A DNA stretch of 26,555 nt from positions 1 to 26,555 of the forward strand of contig CALARM010000877.1 of the NCBI GenBank assembly GCA_937888925.1, in the 5' to 3' direction. Numbering within the stretch: the stretch's first letter is position 1; every line of letters begins with the position of its first letter. Of this stretch, positions 7,960 to 15,560 are shown piece after piece. The translations under genes were made by a program, and so were the position numbers. The DNA comes from an uncultured Synergistia bacterium. GTDB lineage: Bacteria; Eremiobacterota; SpSt-956; JAKJGF01. The notes under the pieces are model-generated. The model was not told the origin of the DNA. It saw only the letters and a list, made by a program, of their open reading frames with translations, and did not search any database.

Positions 7960-7966
7960 CCTCCTT
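7960..7966 (-). promoter_or_regulatory. Ribosome binding site that fixes the ATT start
   Basis: On the minus strand AAGGAGG (7966-7960) is followed by AATTTTT and then ATT at 7952. The seven-base spacing is ideal, and the frame it opens restores the missing conserved N-terminus of the methylase. ATT at 7958-7956 is also in frame but too close to the site. Confidence 0.65.
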
Positions 7967-7972
7967 TATAAT

Positions 7973-8017
7973 AAAATAGTATACTCTTAAATATAATAAT
8001 CTAAAGTATACTATTTT
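7973..8017. promoter_or_regulatory. Operator-like dyad upstream of the methylase
   Basis: A perfect inverted repeat: AAAATAGTATACT at 7973-7985 and AGTATACTATTTT at 8005-8017, with a 19-base AT-only spacer except for its C residues. The core AGTATACT is itself palindromic, so two copies lie 27 bp apart, as in paired repressor or regulator sites. It fills most of the 74-bp gap between the endolysin and methylase genes, the longest gap in the phage operon. A minus-strand -10-like TATACT overlaps the dyad. It could also form a weak AT-rich hairpin in RNA. An operator/promoter is the better reading; this is inference. Confidence 0.5.
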
Positions 8018-8026
8018 TTAATATCA

Positions 8027-9259
8027 CTATTTTTCTAACAATTCCAAATTATACCATTTCACATATTTGCACGAAGTAATAGGCCTGTCATATTTATATC
8101 TTATTCCATCATCTAAATTCCCTTCTATAGTGGTAATGGTTTTTCCGTCCAGATTAACTTTCACGACAAACCCGGTATGAAGGGGTTTTCCAGTGGCTGA
8201 ATCTATCAATAAAAATACATCCTTTTCTGCCGGTGTTTGGCTGTAAATTCCCTTTTGCCGGGCCCACTCTTCCATTGCCCATGTATCCCCTGTCTTCGGA
8301 TTGTCTATTCCTGCCTGGCCGATTACCCAGCAGGTGAAGGCAGCACACCAGGGGTTCCCCTCAGAAAGTCCGACATATTCAAGATATTTTTTTACCTGTG
8401 GGCCTGAATTACTCCCATTTATTTCTTTAAAGTCCTGTCCTCCGAGTTTTCTTTCTTTCTCGCATATTTCAATGACATCTGTTATTACATTTGTCTTTAC
8501 TTCAGTTTTTATTGGTTCTTCCCTGCTTTCCAAAGGATTTTCGTTTAACCATCTGGCTTTTTCATCTCCAAGTTTACGGAGATCCAAAATAAGGACTTTT
8601 TTTCCATCTTCTCCTGAAAAAGAATAAGCCTTCGGAGGGTTCTGCTGAAAATCTATATATATGCCTTTGCAGTCTATTGGTTTTAAAGGATACATTGTTA
8701 TTTTATCATTCGACACGGATTTAATCTCCTTTTCATTATTAATTAATTGCTTTAAAGCCTCATCTCTATTCAGCCAACCCTGAAGAAAAATCTTTTGAGA
8801 AGGAGCTTCCTGGCATCTGGTATATCTGTATTTCTTCCTATTCTCCACTATTTTTAAAGCAAAATCTTTATTATTATTTTTCAGTAGTTTTTCTCTTGTA
8901 GTATCGCCATAGAGACCTGTCATTTCAATATTTAAAGCTTCCTGGATAAATATAATCATTCCAGATACGCCGAAGTTGACGGCGGTATCAAAAAGAACTT
9001 GAAGTAATTCGTGAATAAGAATATCAACTTCTGGTATCACTTTAAAATATTTATCGAAATATATAGTCTTTACAGTATCGAGTGATATATCCTTCACATC
9101 TGCCTTGTTTTTTTTATTGTCTGCAAGCCATTTATTATATACCACTTGGGTTATACCATGATTTGTTCTACCTCCGGGATCTGCTGGATTGTCTACAAAA
9201 CCGCCTTCCCATTGCAGAACAAAATCTATACATTGATTGAATTTATCTATTAGAGTCAT
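8027..9259 (-). CDS. Two-domain endolysin: GH108 muramidase plus CHAP
   Basis: A 410-aa cytoplasmic lysis enzyme without a signal peptide. Residues 1-105 are a glycoside hydrolase 108 N-acetylmuramidase: the catalytic Glu18 lies in FVLQWEGGFVDNPADPGG, followed by TNHGITQ. A peptidoglycan-binding-like helical part follows to about residue 170. After a linker of about 90 residues, residues 265-405 form a CHAP amidase/endopeptidase with the catalytic Cys in NPWCAAFTCWVIG (about 304) and His in LHTGFVVKV (about 361), then TTIEGN. Together these would cut glycan and peptide of the host wall. The RBS AAGGTG lies five bases before the ATG. It sits downstream of the small membrane and coiled-coil genes that probably control its access to the wall. 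Passage across the membrane would depend on a holin. Confidence 0.88.
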   Translation of the reverse strand: MTLIDKFNQCIDFVLQWEGGFVDNPADPGGRTNHGITQVVYNKWLADNKKNKADVKDISLDTVKTIYFDKYFKVIPEVDILIHELLQVLFDTAVNFGVSGMIIFIQEALNIEMTGLYGDTTREKLLKNNNKDFALKIVENRKKYRYTRCQEAPSQKIFLQGWLNRDEALKQLINNEKEIKSVSNDKITMYPLKPIDCKGIYIDFQQNPPKAYSFSGEDGKKVLILDLRKLGDEKARWLNENPLESREEPIKTEVKTNVITDVIEICEKERKLGGQDFKEINGSNSGPQVKKYLEYVGLSEGNPWCAAFTCWVIGQAGIDNPKTGDTWAMEEWARQKGIYSQTPAEKDVFLLIDSATGKPLHTGFVVKVNLDGKTITTIEGNLDDGIRYKYDRPITSCKYVKWYNLELLEK

Positions 9260-9267
9260 AAAGCACC

Positions 9268-9723
9268 TTATTCTTTCTTTACCAGAGAATTTATAAGTCC
9301 TACTATAGATATTACTTCTTTTGTTTTCTTAATTACAGTATCGACAGTATTTTTATCTTCTTCTTTAACATTTAGTTCTTCGGGCTTGTCGATAAATTCT
9401 GTGACAGTTTTTATTACTCCCAGATCTATATTTGGAAGACAAGAAGCTACAGCAATATTAGTTTTTTCTTTTCCTTTTGCACCTGTTTCTTCTGCTTCTT
9501 CTATACCATTTAGATTATCAATAAGCTGTTTTTCGTATTTTTCCAGAAGTTCAATCGCTAATTGCACTGCAGGAGGAAAGAAAGATTTGAAAGTATTAAG
9601 AAAGGTAAATATTGCATCGTCGTATTTATCTATCTTAATTGCAGATTTTTTAAGCATTTCTTTAAATAATTCAATTCTGGCCCATACGTCCCTTACTTTG
9701 TCTATTACTCCTATAAAACTCAT
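9268..9723 (-). CDS. Phage protein of unknown function in lysis block
   Basis: A 151-aa soluble, mostly helical protein with no recognised domain. Two weakly hydrophobic stretches occur, around residues 35-60 (FLNTFKSFFPPAVQLAIELL) and near the end (VISIVGLINSLV), separated by an acidic Lys/Glu-rich part. AAGGAG precedes the ATG by about 11 bases, and the gene ends nine bases before the endolysin start, so the two are co-translated. Position suggests a part in lysis, possibly as a membrane-associated holin-like or regulatory protein, but the hydrophobic segments are too short and polar to call a holin. Confidence 0.6.
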   Translation of the reverse strand: MSFIGVIDKVRDVWARIELFKEMLKKSAIKIDKYDDAIFTFLNTFKSFFPPAVQLAIELLEKYEKQLIDNLNGIEEAEETGAKGKEKTNIAVASCLPNIDLGVIKTVTEFIDKPEELNVKEEDKNTVDTVIKKTKEVISIVGLINSLVKKE

Positions 9724-9740
9724 AAATATACACTCCTTTT

Positions 9741-9938
9741 TTATTTTATCGGCTCAAAATTCAAGCAGGTTTCTTGATTTTTACAGATTTTATTATGCCT
9801 TTCCTCTGCAGTTTTAATCAGTTCTAAAAACTCTTTTTTTTTCTCTTTAAATTTCAAATCGACACTCTCTTTAATTTTGTCAACGCCGTCCTTGATTTCA
9901 CTATTCATCTCATCGAAAAATTCATTTACTGACTCCAT
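9741..9938 (-). CDS. Small coiled-coil phage protein
   Basis: A 65-aa protein, highly charged and predicted helical for its first 50 residues (IKDGVDKIKESVDLKFKEKK). Two cysteines near the C-terminus (ICKNQETC) are spaced like a small disulfide or metal knuckle. It overlaps the end of the upstream membrane-protein gene by 13 bp, as overlapping lysis-gene pairs often do. No lipobox or signal is present, so an outer-membrane spanin cannot be claimed. Function unknown. Confidence 0.55.
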   Translation of the reverse strand: MESVNEFFDEMNSEIKDGVDKIKESVDLKFKEKKKEFLELIKTAEERHNKICKNQETCLNFEPIK

Positions 9939-10336
9939 AATTTTTCCAATTCTCCTTTCAAATTTTTTATTTCTTCAGAGAGCCTTAAAATTGTCTCTCC
10001 GTCTTTTTTTAAGGCCTCAGTAAATTGATCGATAATTTTATAATGTTCTATAGAGCACTGGCGTAATTCATCATTCTTTTTTTCATTTTTATCACTCCAG
10101 TATTTTTCACGTTCAAGAAATTTATCTTTCCATTCCGTTTCTTTTTTTTCTAATTTTTTGTCGAATTCCGCCCTATCTCTCCTGGCAAGAAAATAAATAA
10201 TACCAATAACAGGAGCAACCGCCAAAAGTCCGAGAATAACGATAAAGAGAAATAAATAACTTTCATCTGCTGTCGTGAGTAAATGACTCCAATATTGCTG
10301 TAAATAAGATTGTGATTGCTCTGCTATAAAAAACAT
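9926..10336 (-). CDS. Single-span membrane protein with coiled coil (holin/spanin candidate)
   Basis: A 136-aa protein with one strong transmembrane helix at about residues 27-50 (LFLFIVILGLLAVAPVIGII). A positively charged stop (ARRDR) follows, then a long charged coiled coil (residues 58-136, for example KKLEKKETEWKDKFLEREK). By the positive-inside rule the coiled coil is cytoplasmic, unlike an inner-membrane spanin, whose coiled coil faces the periplasm. It would fit a single-span holin or a membrane-bound regulator better. AGGAGG precedes the ATG. It is the first gene of the lysis block, and its last codons overlap the next gene. Confidence 0.6.
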   Translation of the reverse strand: MFFIAEQSQSYLQQYWSHLLTTADESYLFLFIVILGLLAVAPVIGIIYFLARRDRAEFDKKLEKKETEWKDKFLEREKYWSDKNEKKNDELRQCSIEHYKIIDQFTEALKKDGETILRLSEEIKNLKGELEKLWSQ

Positions 10337-10383
10337 TTTAATCCTCCTCTATATAGTATCCAGTAATAATTAAAAAACAGATC

Positions 10384-11433
10384 TCAATTATTTTTCTCAT
10401 TCAACTTCCTTATCCCTGGATTTAAATTCAGTCCTTTGTCCAGGTCGACTTTTTCAGTGCCTATGAGCCTCTTAATTCGATCTTTATATTTCTCTTCAAA
10501 AGCTGTTATTTTCTCAACACTCTGCACCTTCTGAAGATATTTCCTTTCCTGCGGCATGATATTTTTGTCAAAATCTATATATTTCGGAATGTCTATCACT
10601 GCTACAGGAAAGCCCTGAATAGTGTGTTTCTCTCTGATTTCCGGTGAGTCATGTTCTATTTTCGTCATATCATATTCAAAGAGCTTTGAGGCTCTATATG
10701 CCTCCTGTAAATCAGAGTGAAGAGGAAGGGCGAAATAATCTTTATAAATCTTACTGCCTGTCGTAGTTTCATTTATTAAGTCATACTCTTCTTTTACTTT
10801 TTCAAACTGTTCTTCGCTGATAAGACCTTCTTCTTTATCCTTTTCTGCCTGTTGTAAATCAGCCATTGCCTGTAAATAGTCAACCCATATTTTACTGTCA
10901 AAAAGAGCAGTATATTCCTTAGTATTCTTTAATTCTTTATCTATATTGTCTATATTATTTTTTAATTCCTCTTTCTGCCTTACGTTTTCATTCATAATCT
11001 CTTCACACAGGTCCCTGGATTGCTTTGAATACTGATTATGAATTATGGATTTTTGAATTCTCTGAGGAGTTTCGGCATTGATGATTTTTCCCTGTATATC
11101 TTCAAGGTCTAACTCCCAGGTATCAGGTTGAGAATTGTTATCTCCCTGGGTCTTTACTTTTTTATTTTTTGTTATTTCTACTACCCTATGCACCACATAC
11201 TTTCCTGACTCTCTATTTCCTATTTTTGCTTCAGGCTTTACTATTATTATGTCTCCTGTTTTTACATCATCTATATCTTTATATCTTCCACAGTCAACCA
11301 TATCACCCTCATTAAACGTCGGTCCCATAGAGGAGCCGGTATAATAGAAAGTCATTAACGGTAAGCTGTAAGGATCTATTTCTTCCTCTGGCAATTCTTC
11401 TATTTTTTCTTCTTTTTTCTGTATTTTGTCCAC
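10384..11433 (-). CDS. S26 signal-peptidase-like protein with long helical tail
   Basis: A 349-aa protein from a GTG start placed directly after the TAA of the kinase-like gene; the RBS GAGGTGAT lies within that gene's end. Residues 28-120 are an S24/S26 serine peptidase fold: Ser35 in TGSSMGPTFNEGDMV, a GDIIIVKP strand, His82 in VVHRVVEIT, and Asp98 in KTQGDNNSQPD. His instead of Lys as the second catalytic residue is the archaeal/ER signal peptidase pattern. Similar soluble peptidases occur in peptide-modification clusters together with HPr-kinase-like proteins. No membrane anchor or helix-turn-helix is present, so it is neither LepB nor a LexA/CI repressor. Residues 130-349 are a charged, largely helical extension with no recognised family. 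The substrate may be a phage tail or peptide product; this is inference. Confidence 0.72.
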   Translation of the reverse strand: MDKIQKKEEKIEELPEEEIDPYSLPLMTFYYTGSSMGPTFNEGDMVDCGRYKDIDDVKTGDIIIVKPEAKIGNRESGKYVVHRVVEITKNKKVKTQGDNNSQPDTWELDLEDIQGKIINAETPQRIQKSIIHNQYSKQSRDLCEEIMNENVRQKEELKNNIDNIDKELKNTKEYTALFDSKIWVDYLQAMADLQQAEKDKEEGLISEEQFEKVKEEYDLINETTTGSKIYKDYFALPLHSDLQEAYRASKLFEYDMTKIEHDSPEIREKHTIQGFPVAVIDIPKYIDFDKNIMPQERKYLQKVQSVEKITAFEEKYKDRIKRLIGTEKVDLDKGLNLNPGIRKLNEKNN

Positions 11434-12252
11434 TTATATCACCTCTTCAATTTTCTTTAAAGTTTCTCCATGTAAGCTGTGCTTTAAGATAAATGTATCG
11501 TAAGTCTTTATAATATTAAAAGCATTATGAAAAATTTGAGTCCTTAAAGCCCTGGCTTCATCTTTTGACAGAGTATTAAAGTTCTGTCTTATTAATTCAG
11601 TAGAAGAATTCATAAGTCTGTATAGTGCTTCATCTTTCTCTATATTTACCACTGAGTCTATATCTGTTTTTTCTAGGAAAAACATAGCTTTAACAGGTAT
11701 TCCCCTGGCAGTATTCCACTGAGTTTTAAGTGCCTGGTCTTTTTTGTGTAAAAAATAACTCCATGTGGGGAAAGGATAGGCTTTTCCATTCAGGAATATC
11801 GTCACATCGTCAGACAGGGCTTTCCAGGGCTTCACTGCTTTTCTTGCACATTTGCTTTTACCTGAAGAGTTTTGACCGGCAAGGATTACTCCTGACCTGT
11901 TTTTCTCAAGTAAAGTACTATGGATAATCAATCCACCGGCCTGTATAATCTCTCTGAATATAGGAAAGAAAAAAGACTGTTTCATTAGTTGAAAGTCCTG
12001 CTCTTCATCTTTCTTCTCTCCTATATCGTAGAGAATATCTTTCACTATATTATGAGTGGCATAATTATCATGAGTCTGCCATCCCCACCGGAAAGGATGT
12101 CTGTTTATGATATCCTGAAAATTTCCACGGAATAAAACAATACGAGAAGAAGCATTACCATCTTTAAGCTTCATTATAGATGTCAGCTTTTCAACAAAGC
12201 ACCTATCACCTATGAATTTCCATGAAAGATTATCTATTTTAAGAGTACTCAT
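11434..12252 (-). CDS. HPr-kinase/ScmC-like P-loop protein
   Basis: A 272-aa protein. The core resembles the C-terminal domain of HPr kinase as found in ScmC proteins of peptide-modification cassettes: GGLIIHSTLLEK, then Walker A at residues 126-133 (GQNSSGKS), KALSDDVTIF with the acidic pair at 148-149, and the family marker PFPTWSYF at 160-167. HPr itself and the HPr-kinase N-terminal domain are absent. Related proteins accompany PqqD-like chaperones, radical SAM enzymes or S24/S26 peptidases in RiPP clusters, where their exact reaction is mostly unknown. Here the gene starts directly after the fibre gene stop (TAA then ATG), with GGAG eight bases upstream, and its own stop abuts the peptidase start. 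The three genes should therefore be expressed in fixed ratio. The family is well supported; the substrate is unknown. Confidence 0.75.
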   Translation of the reverse strand: MSTLKIDNLSWKFIGDRCFVEKLTSIMKLKDGNASSRIVLFRGNFQDIINRHPFRWGWQTHDNYATHNIVKDILYDIGEKKDEEQDFQLMKQSFFFPIFREIIQAGGLIIHSTLLEKNRSGVILAGQNSSGKSKCARKAVKPWKALSDDVTIFLNGKAYPFPTWSYFLHKKDQALKTQWNTARGIPVKAMFFLEKTDIDSVVNIEKDEALYRLMNSSTELIRQNFNTLSKDEARALRTQIFHNAFNIIKTYDTFILKHSLHGETLKKIEEVI

Positions 12253-15200
12253 TTAAGTCGCTCCGAAATGATTAATTGGTATATTTATCCATCTGGTAGG
12301 TATCCCACTGAAAAATATATTCTGTCTGTTTATCCCGTAACTATTCGTCTGAGTAGAAGTTAAGGCATTTATAATGGTCCAGTTTTCCCCGGCATCTTCT
12401 GAGACAGCCACATATTTCTGAGTGGCTGTTCCTGCTACTCTCGTAGGAGAGCAAGAAACAAGGACTTTATTCCCTGCTATATTTTTGAATTCCTGAACTT
12501 CTTCATTTGTTAAGAATGTTTTCTTTAATGTCCAGGTGTTTCCATAATCTGAGGATTTCCATACTTTTCCTGCCTGGTCTCCTGCTAACACTATACCGCC
12601 GCCTAAGTCAGCAAAATGCCTCACTTTGATTGCTGAAAGAGTCTGTTTTAATAGCCATGTTTCTCCTGAGTCTGTCGATTTGTATATGGCTCCTGAACGT
12701 GTCCCCGCAAGCACTATTCCACTACCGAGATTAATCATGCATCGAACATTGGCAGTAGCAGTCTGAGTATAGAGATCGCCCTTGCTTACCCATGTTGCAC
12801 CGCTATTGATTGATTTATAAACTGTTGCCCCTGAGCCTGTTCCCGAAGGCCTTGTTCCTGCAAGTATTACTCCATTGCCCAGATTACAGAAACAACTTGC
12901 TCTTTCCTGTGTTCCCAGTGTAGTTACCAATGTCCAGGTAGTCCCATAATTTAAAGTCTCATATATTTTTGCTCCGCTTGCACCAAATTTTACCCCTGAA
13001 GTAGCAGCCAATATATGACCATTACCCAGATCGCAAAAGTCTCTCACACATGCGGCAGTTCCAAGCTGCCCCTGAGAAGTCCAGTTTACTCCCCAGTCAG
13101 ATGTGTAATAAACTTTTCCTGTTGCTCTCGTTCCTATCATTGCCTTGCCACCGCCAAGGTCAATAATGGTATAAATATATTCTCCCGCTGCAAGTGTTTT
13201 CTGATATTCAGTAATGGCATAAGAGAGATCTTCTACTGTAATAGTTCCTGCTGTTCCTGCACCACTCCCCCACTGACTGACATAAGCCAGAGAAGAATTA
13301 AACTTCTGAATTCTATTGTTTCCAGTATCAGAAACATACATATTGTCAGAGCCATCTATTTTAATCCATTCGGGAGATGTGAAATTACCGTTACCTGTCC
13401 CGACTGTACCGAATTGAGAATCATATACACCTGCAGAAGTGAATTTCTGGACTCTATTATTTGTGGTATCTACTACAAAAATGTTTCCTGCTGCATCAAA
13501 TGCTATTCCTCTGGGTGAATTAAATTGTCCGTTACCAGTGCCCGCAGAACCAAAATTACTCGAATAAAGAGATGGAGGAGTAAACTTCTGTAATCTGTTG
13601 TTTGTAGTATCTACTATATATAAATTCCCACTGGCATCAAATACAAGGCCCGTAGGAGTATTAAATTGTCCATTACCTGTCCCTGTGGCTCCGAAGCTTG
13701 CATTATAGACTGCTGCAGAAGTAAATCTCTGGACTCGATGATTACCTGAGTCTGTTACGAATATATTGCCTGAAGAGTCAAAAGCTATGTCCCTGGGAGA
13801 AGAAAAGTTTGTTGTACCACTTCCCGAAGTGCCCCATTTTGTAGAATAAGCCATGGCAGAAGTATATTTAACGACTCTATGATTGCCAGTGTCTACAATA
13901 AATACGTTATTGCTGCCATCGAGAATTATTCCCCTGGGTGATGAGAAATTTGTATTGCCTGTGCCACTACTGCCGAATTTTGTAACATAAACTCCTGAAC
14001 TATTAAATTTCTGCACTCTGTGATTTCCCGTATCTACAACAAATATATTGCCTGAAGAGTCAAAAGCTATTCCGGTAGGTGTGTTAAACTGTCCGTTACC
14101 CGTACCACTACTTCCAAATTTTGACTGATACACACCTGCTGAATTAAACTTTTGCACTCTATGATTACCGGAATCGGTGATATATATATTATCAGAGCCG
14201 TCTATCTTTATTCCTCTGGGAGAAGAAAGCTGACCGTCTCCACTCCCTGATCCACCAAATTGACTTACATATGCCCCTGTGGAGTCAAATTTCTGGACTC
14301 TATGATTTGAAGTATCTACAACGAAGAAATTGCCTCCACTGTCTTTAGCTACTGCATAAGGAGCAGAAAGCTGTCCGTCTCCTGCACCTACTGTCCCAAA
14401 TTGAGAAGAGTAAAGAGAGGGAGGTGTAAATTTTTGAACTCTGTTATTCCCGGTATCTGTTACGAATATATTATTTGAAGTGTCCAGAACAATTCCTCTG
14501 GGAGAAGAAAGCTGTCCTGTTGCACTTCCACTGGCTCCGAATTGTGCCTGATATACCCCGGCAGATGTAAACTGCTGAATTCTATTATTACTTGTATCAG
14601 CTATAAATATATTCCCAGAACTGTCAAATGCTATTCCACGAGGAGAATTAAATAGTCCATTTGTTGAGCCGGAAGAGCCAAATTGACTTACATAAGTCCC
14701 GGAACTATCAAACTTCTGTATTCTTTTATTAACTGTATCTACCACAAATATATTTCCTGCCCCGTCGATTGCAATACATTCAGGAGAAGAGAGAAGGCCA
14801 TCCGTAGCTCCGTATGATCCGAATTTTGATTGATAGACTTCAGAAGAATTGAATTTCTGTATTCTGTTATTTGTCGTATCGACTACAAGAATATTACCGC
14901 TGCTATCTATTGCTATTCCCCTGGGTGAAGCAAAATGACCATTCTCGGATGCTGTAGAGCCATCAGCAGTAATACTTCCGGCAAGAGTAAAAGCACCGGC
15001 ATAATATATATGAACAGTTCCACCATTTTTAACAGACACTTCAGGCCCGGCATACCCATCGGCCGTAATCTCACCTGTAGCTCCTATGGAGACATTGCCA
15101 CTGCAGTAAAGATTAATTATTCCACCGTCTCCTATGGCCCCTCCTGAGTTAATAGTGAAAGTCTTTATTTTCCAATCAAAGGCATTATTAAAGCCCATGT

Positions 15201-15546
15201 CTTTCATTGAAACGACTTTTTGATTATCATAGCCGAAAAAGCCATAGACGTTATTTACAATATTTTCTGCCCGGACTATCCCTTTTGCATTAAGAGAAAT
15301 AATACCGTTTATAATTGCATTGCCATTAACGATAATATCCCATCTCTGGCATCTGTTTGTTAATCCCCATGTTACTCCGGCATCTATCGTTAAATTTTTG
15401 CATCTGGTAACAATAGCAGGACCATCCTCAATACTCTCAATATTTGTATTCACGGTAATATGAATATCCTGAAGGTCATTGCTTTTTTTTGAAAAATTAA
15501 TATTTGTATCGAGATAGTCAAAAGCAAGTTTTTCAATCTGTTGCAT
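12253..15546 (-). CDS. Tail fibre with NHL and Asp-box beta-propellers
   Basis: A 1097-aa protein. Residues 1-205 are Gly/Ile/Asn-rich with beta-helix character (GGAIGDGGIINLYCSGNV), fitting a tail-attachment region. Residues 206-769 are exactly twelve 47-aa NHL repeats, each of the form SPRGIAFDSSGNIFVVDT, N-R-hydrophobic-Q-K-F, FG-x-x-G. This is enough for two six-bladed propellers. Residues 770-1097 contain six Asp-box motifs (TSDWGVNW, TLNYGTTW, SINSGATW, STDSGETW, SSDYGNTW, SEDAGENW), typical of a third propeller of sialidase or Ycf48-like shape. The sialidase arginine triad is not evident, so binding rather than catalysis is likely. It is the largest late protein after the tape measure and the most downstream of the tail genes. 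Host receptor binding is the best guess. Confidence 0.75.
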   Translation of the reverse strand: MQQIEKLAFDYLDTNINFSKKSNDLQDIHITVNTNIESIEDGPAIVTRCKNLTIDAGVTWGLTNRCQRWDIIVNGNAIINGIISLNAKGIVRAENIVNNVYGFFGYDNQKVVSMKDMGFNNAFDWKIKTFTINSGGAIGDGGIINLYCSGNVSIGATGEITADGYAGPEVSVKNGGTVHIYYAGAFTLAGSITADGSTASENGHFASPRGIAIDSSGNILVVDTTNNRIQKFNSSEVYQSKFGSYGATDGLLSSPECIAIDGAGNIFVVDTVNKRIQKFDSSGTYVSQFGSSGSTNGLFNSPRGIAFDSSGNIFIADTSNNRIQQFTSAGVYQAQFGASGSATGQLSSPRGIVLDTSNNIFVTDTGNNRVQKFTPPSLYSSQFGTVGAGDGQLSAPYAVAKDSGGNFFVVDTSNHRVQKFDSTGAYVSQFGGSGSGDGQLSSPRGIKIDGSDNIYITDSGNHRVQKFNSAGVYQSKFGSSGTGNGQFNTPTGIAFDSSGNIFVVDTGNHRVQKFNSSGVYVTKFGSSGTGNTNFSSPRGIILDGSNNVFIVDTGNHRVVKYTSAMAYSTKWGTSGSGTTNFSSPRDIAFDSSGNIFVTDSGNHRVQRFTSAAVYNASFGATGTGNGQFNTPTGLVFDASGNLYIVDTTNNRLQKFTPPSLYSSNFGSAGTGNGQFNSPRGIAFDAAGNIFVVDTTNNRVQKFTSAGVYDSQFGTVGTGNGNFTSPEWIKIDGSDNMYVSDTGNNRIQKFNSSLAYVSQWGSGAGTAGTITVEDLSYAITEYQKTLAAGEYIYTIIDLGGGKAMIGTRATGKVYYTSDWGVNWTSQGQLGTAACVRDFCDLGNGHILAATSGVKFGASGAKIYETLNYGTTWTLVTTLGTQERASCFCNLGNGVILAGTRPSGTGSGATVYKSINSGATWVSKGDLYTQTATANVRCMINLGSGIVLAGTRSGAIYKSTDSGETWLLKQTLSAIKVRHFADLGGGIVLAGDQAGKVWKSSDYGNTWTLKKTFLTNEEVQEFKNIAGNKVLVSCSPTRVAGTATQKYVAVSEDAGENWTIINALTSTQTNSYGINRQNIFFSGIPTRWINIPINHFGAT
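13240..14931 (-). repeat. Twelve in-frame 141-bp repeats encoding NHL units
   Basis: The repeat block is 1692 bp, exactly 12 x 141, without a single insertion or deletion between units. Some units share long identical DNA stretches while others differ strongly. For example TGCCTGAAGAGTCAAAAGC occurs near 13760 and again near 14050, and the TPPSLYSS-encoding segment occurs in units 4 and 10. This indicates copying between units. Confidence 0.85.
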
Positions 15547-15560
15547 TTTGCATCACTCCA

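Noticed and set aside
9741..9938. RiPP precursor peptide for the kinase/peptidase pair
   Set aside because: The protein is a charged helix without a leader/core layout and overlaps a membrane-protein gene, as lysis genes do.
9741..10336. Inner/outer membrane spanin pair
   Set aside because: The coiled coil of the larger protein is predicted on the cytoplasmic side, and the smaller protein has no lipobox or signal.
10384..11433. Reading as a LexA/CI-type phage repressor (S24)
   Set aside because: There is no helix-turn-helix, the second catalytic residue is His in an H-R-V context as in signal peptidases, and the gene lies in the late operon.
11434..12252. Reading as a true HPr kinase/phosphorylase
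   Set aside because: The N-terminal HprK domain is missing, the PFPTWS marker points to the ScmC-like group, and there is no HPr gene nearby.
13240..14931. CRISPR-like periodic repeats
   Set aside because: The period is 141 bp, in frame, with no constant repeat/variable spacer pattern. The repeats encode NHL blades.
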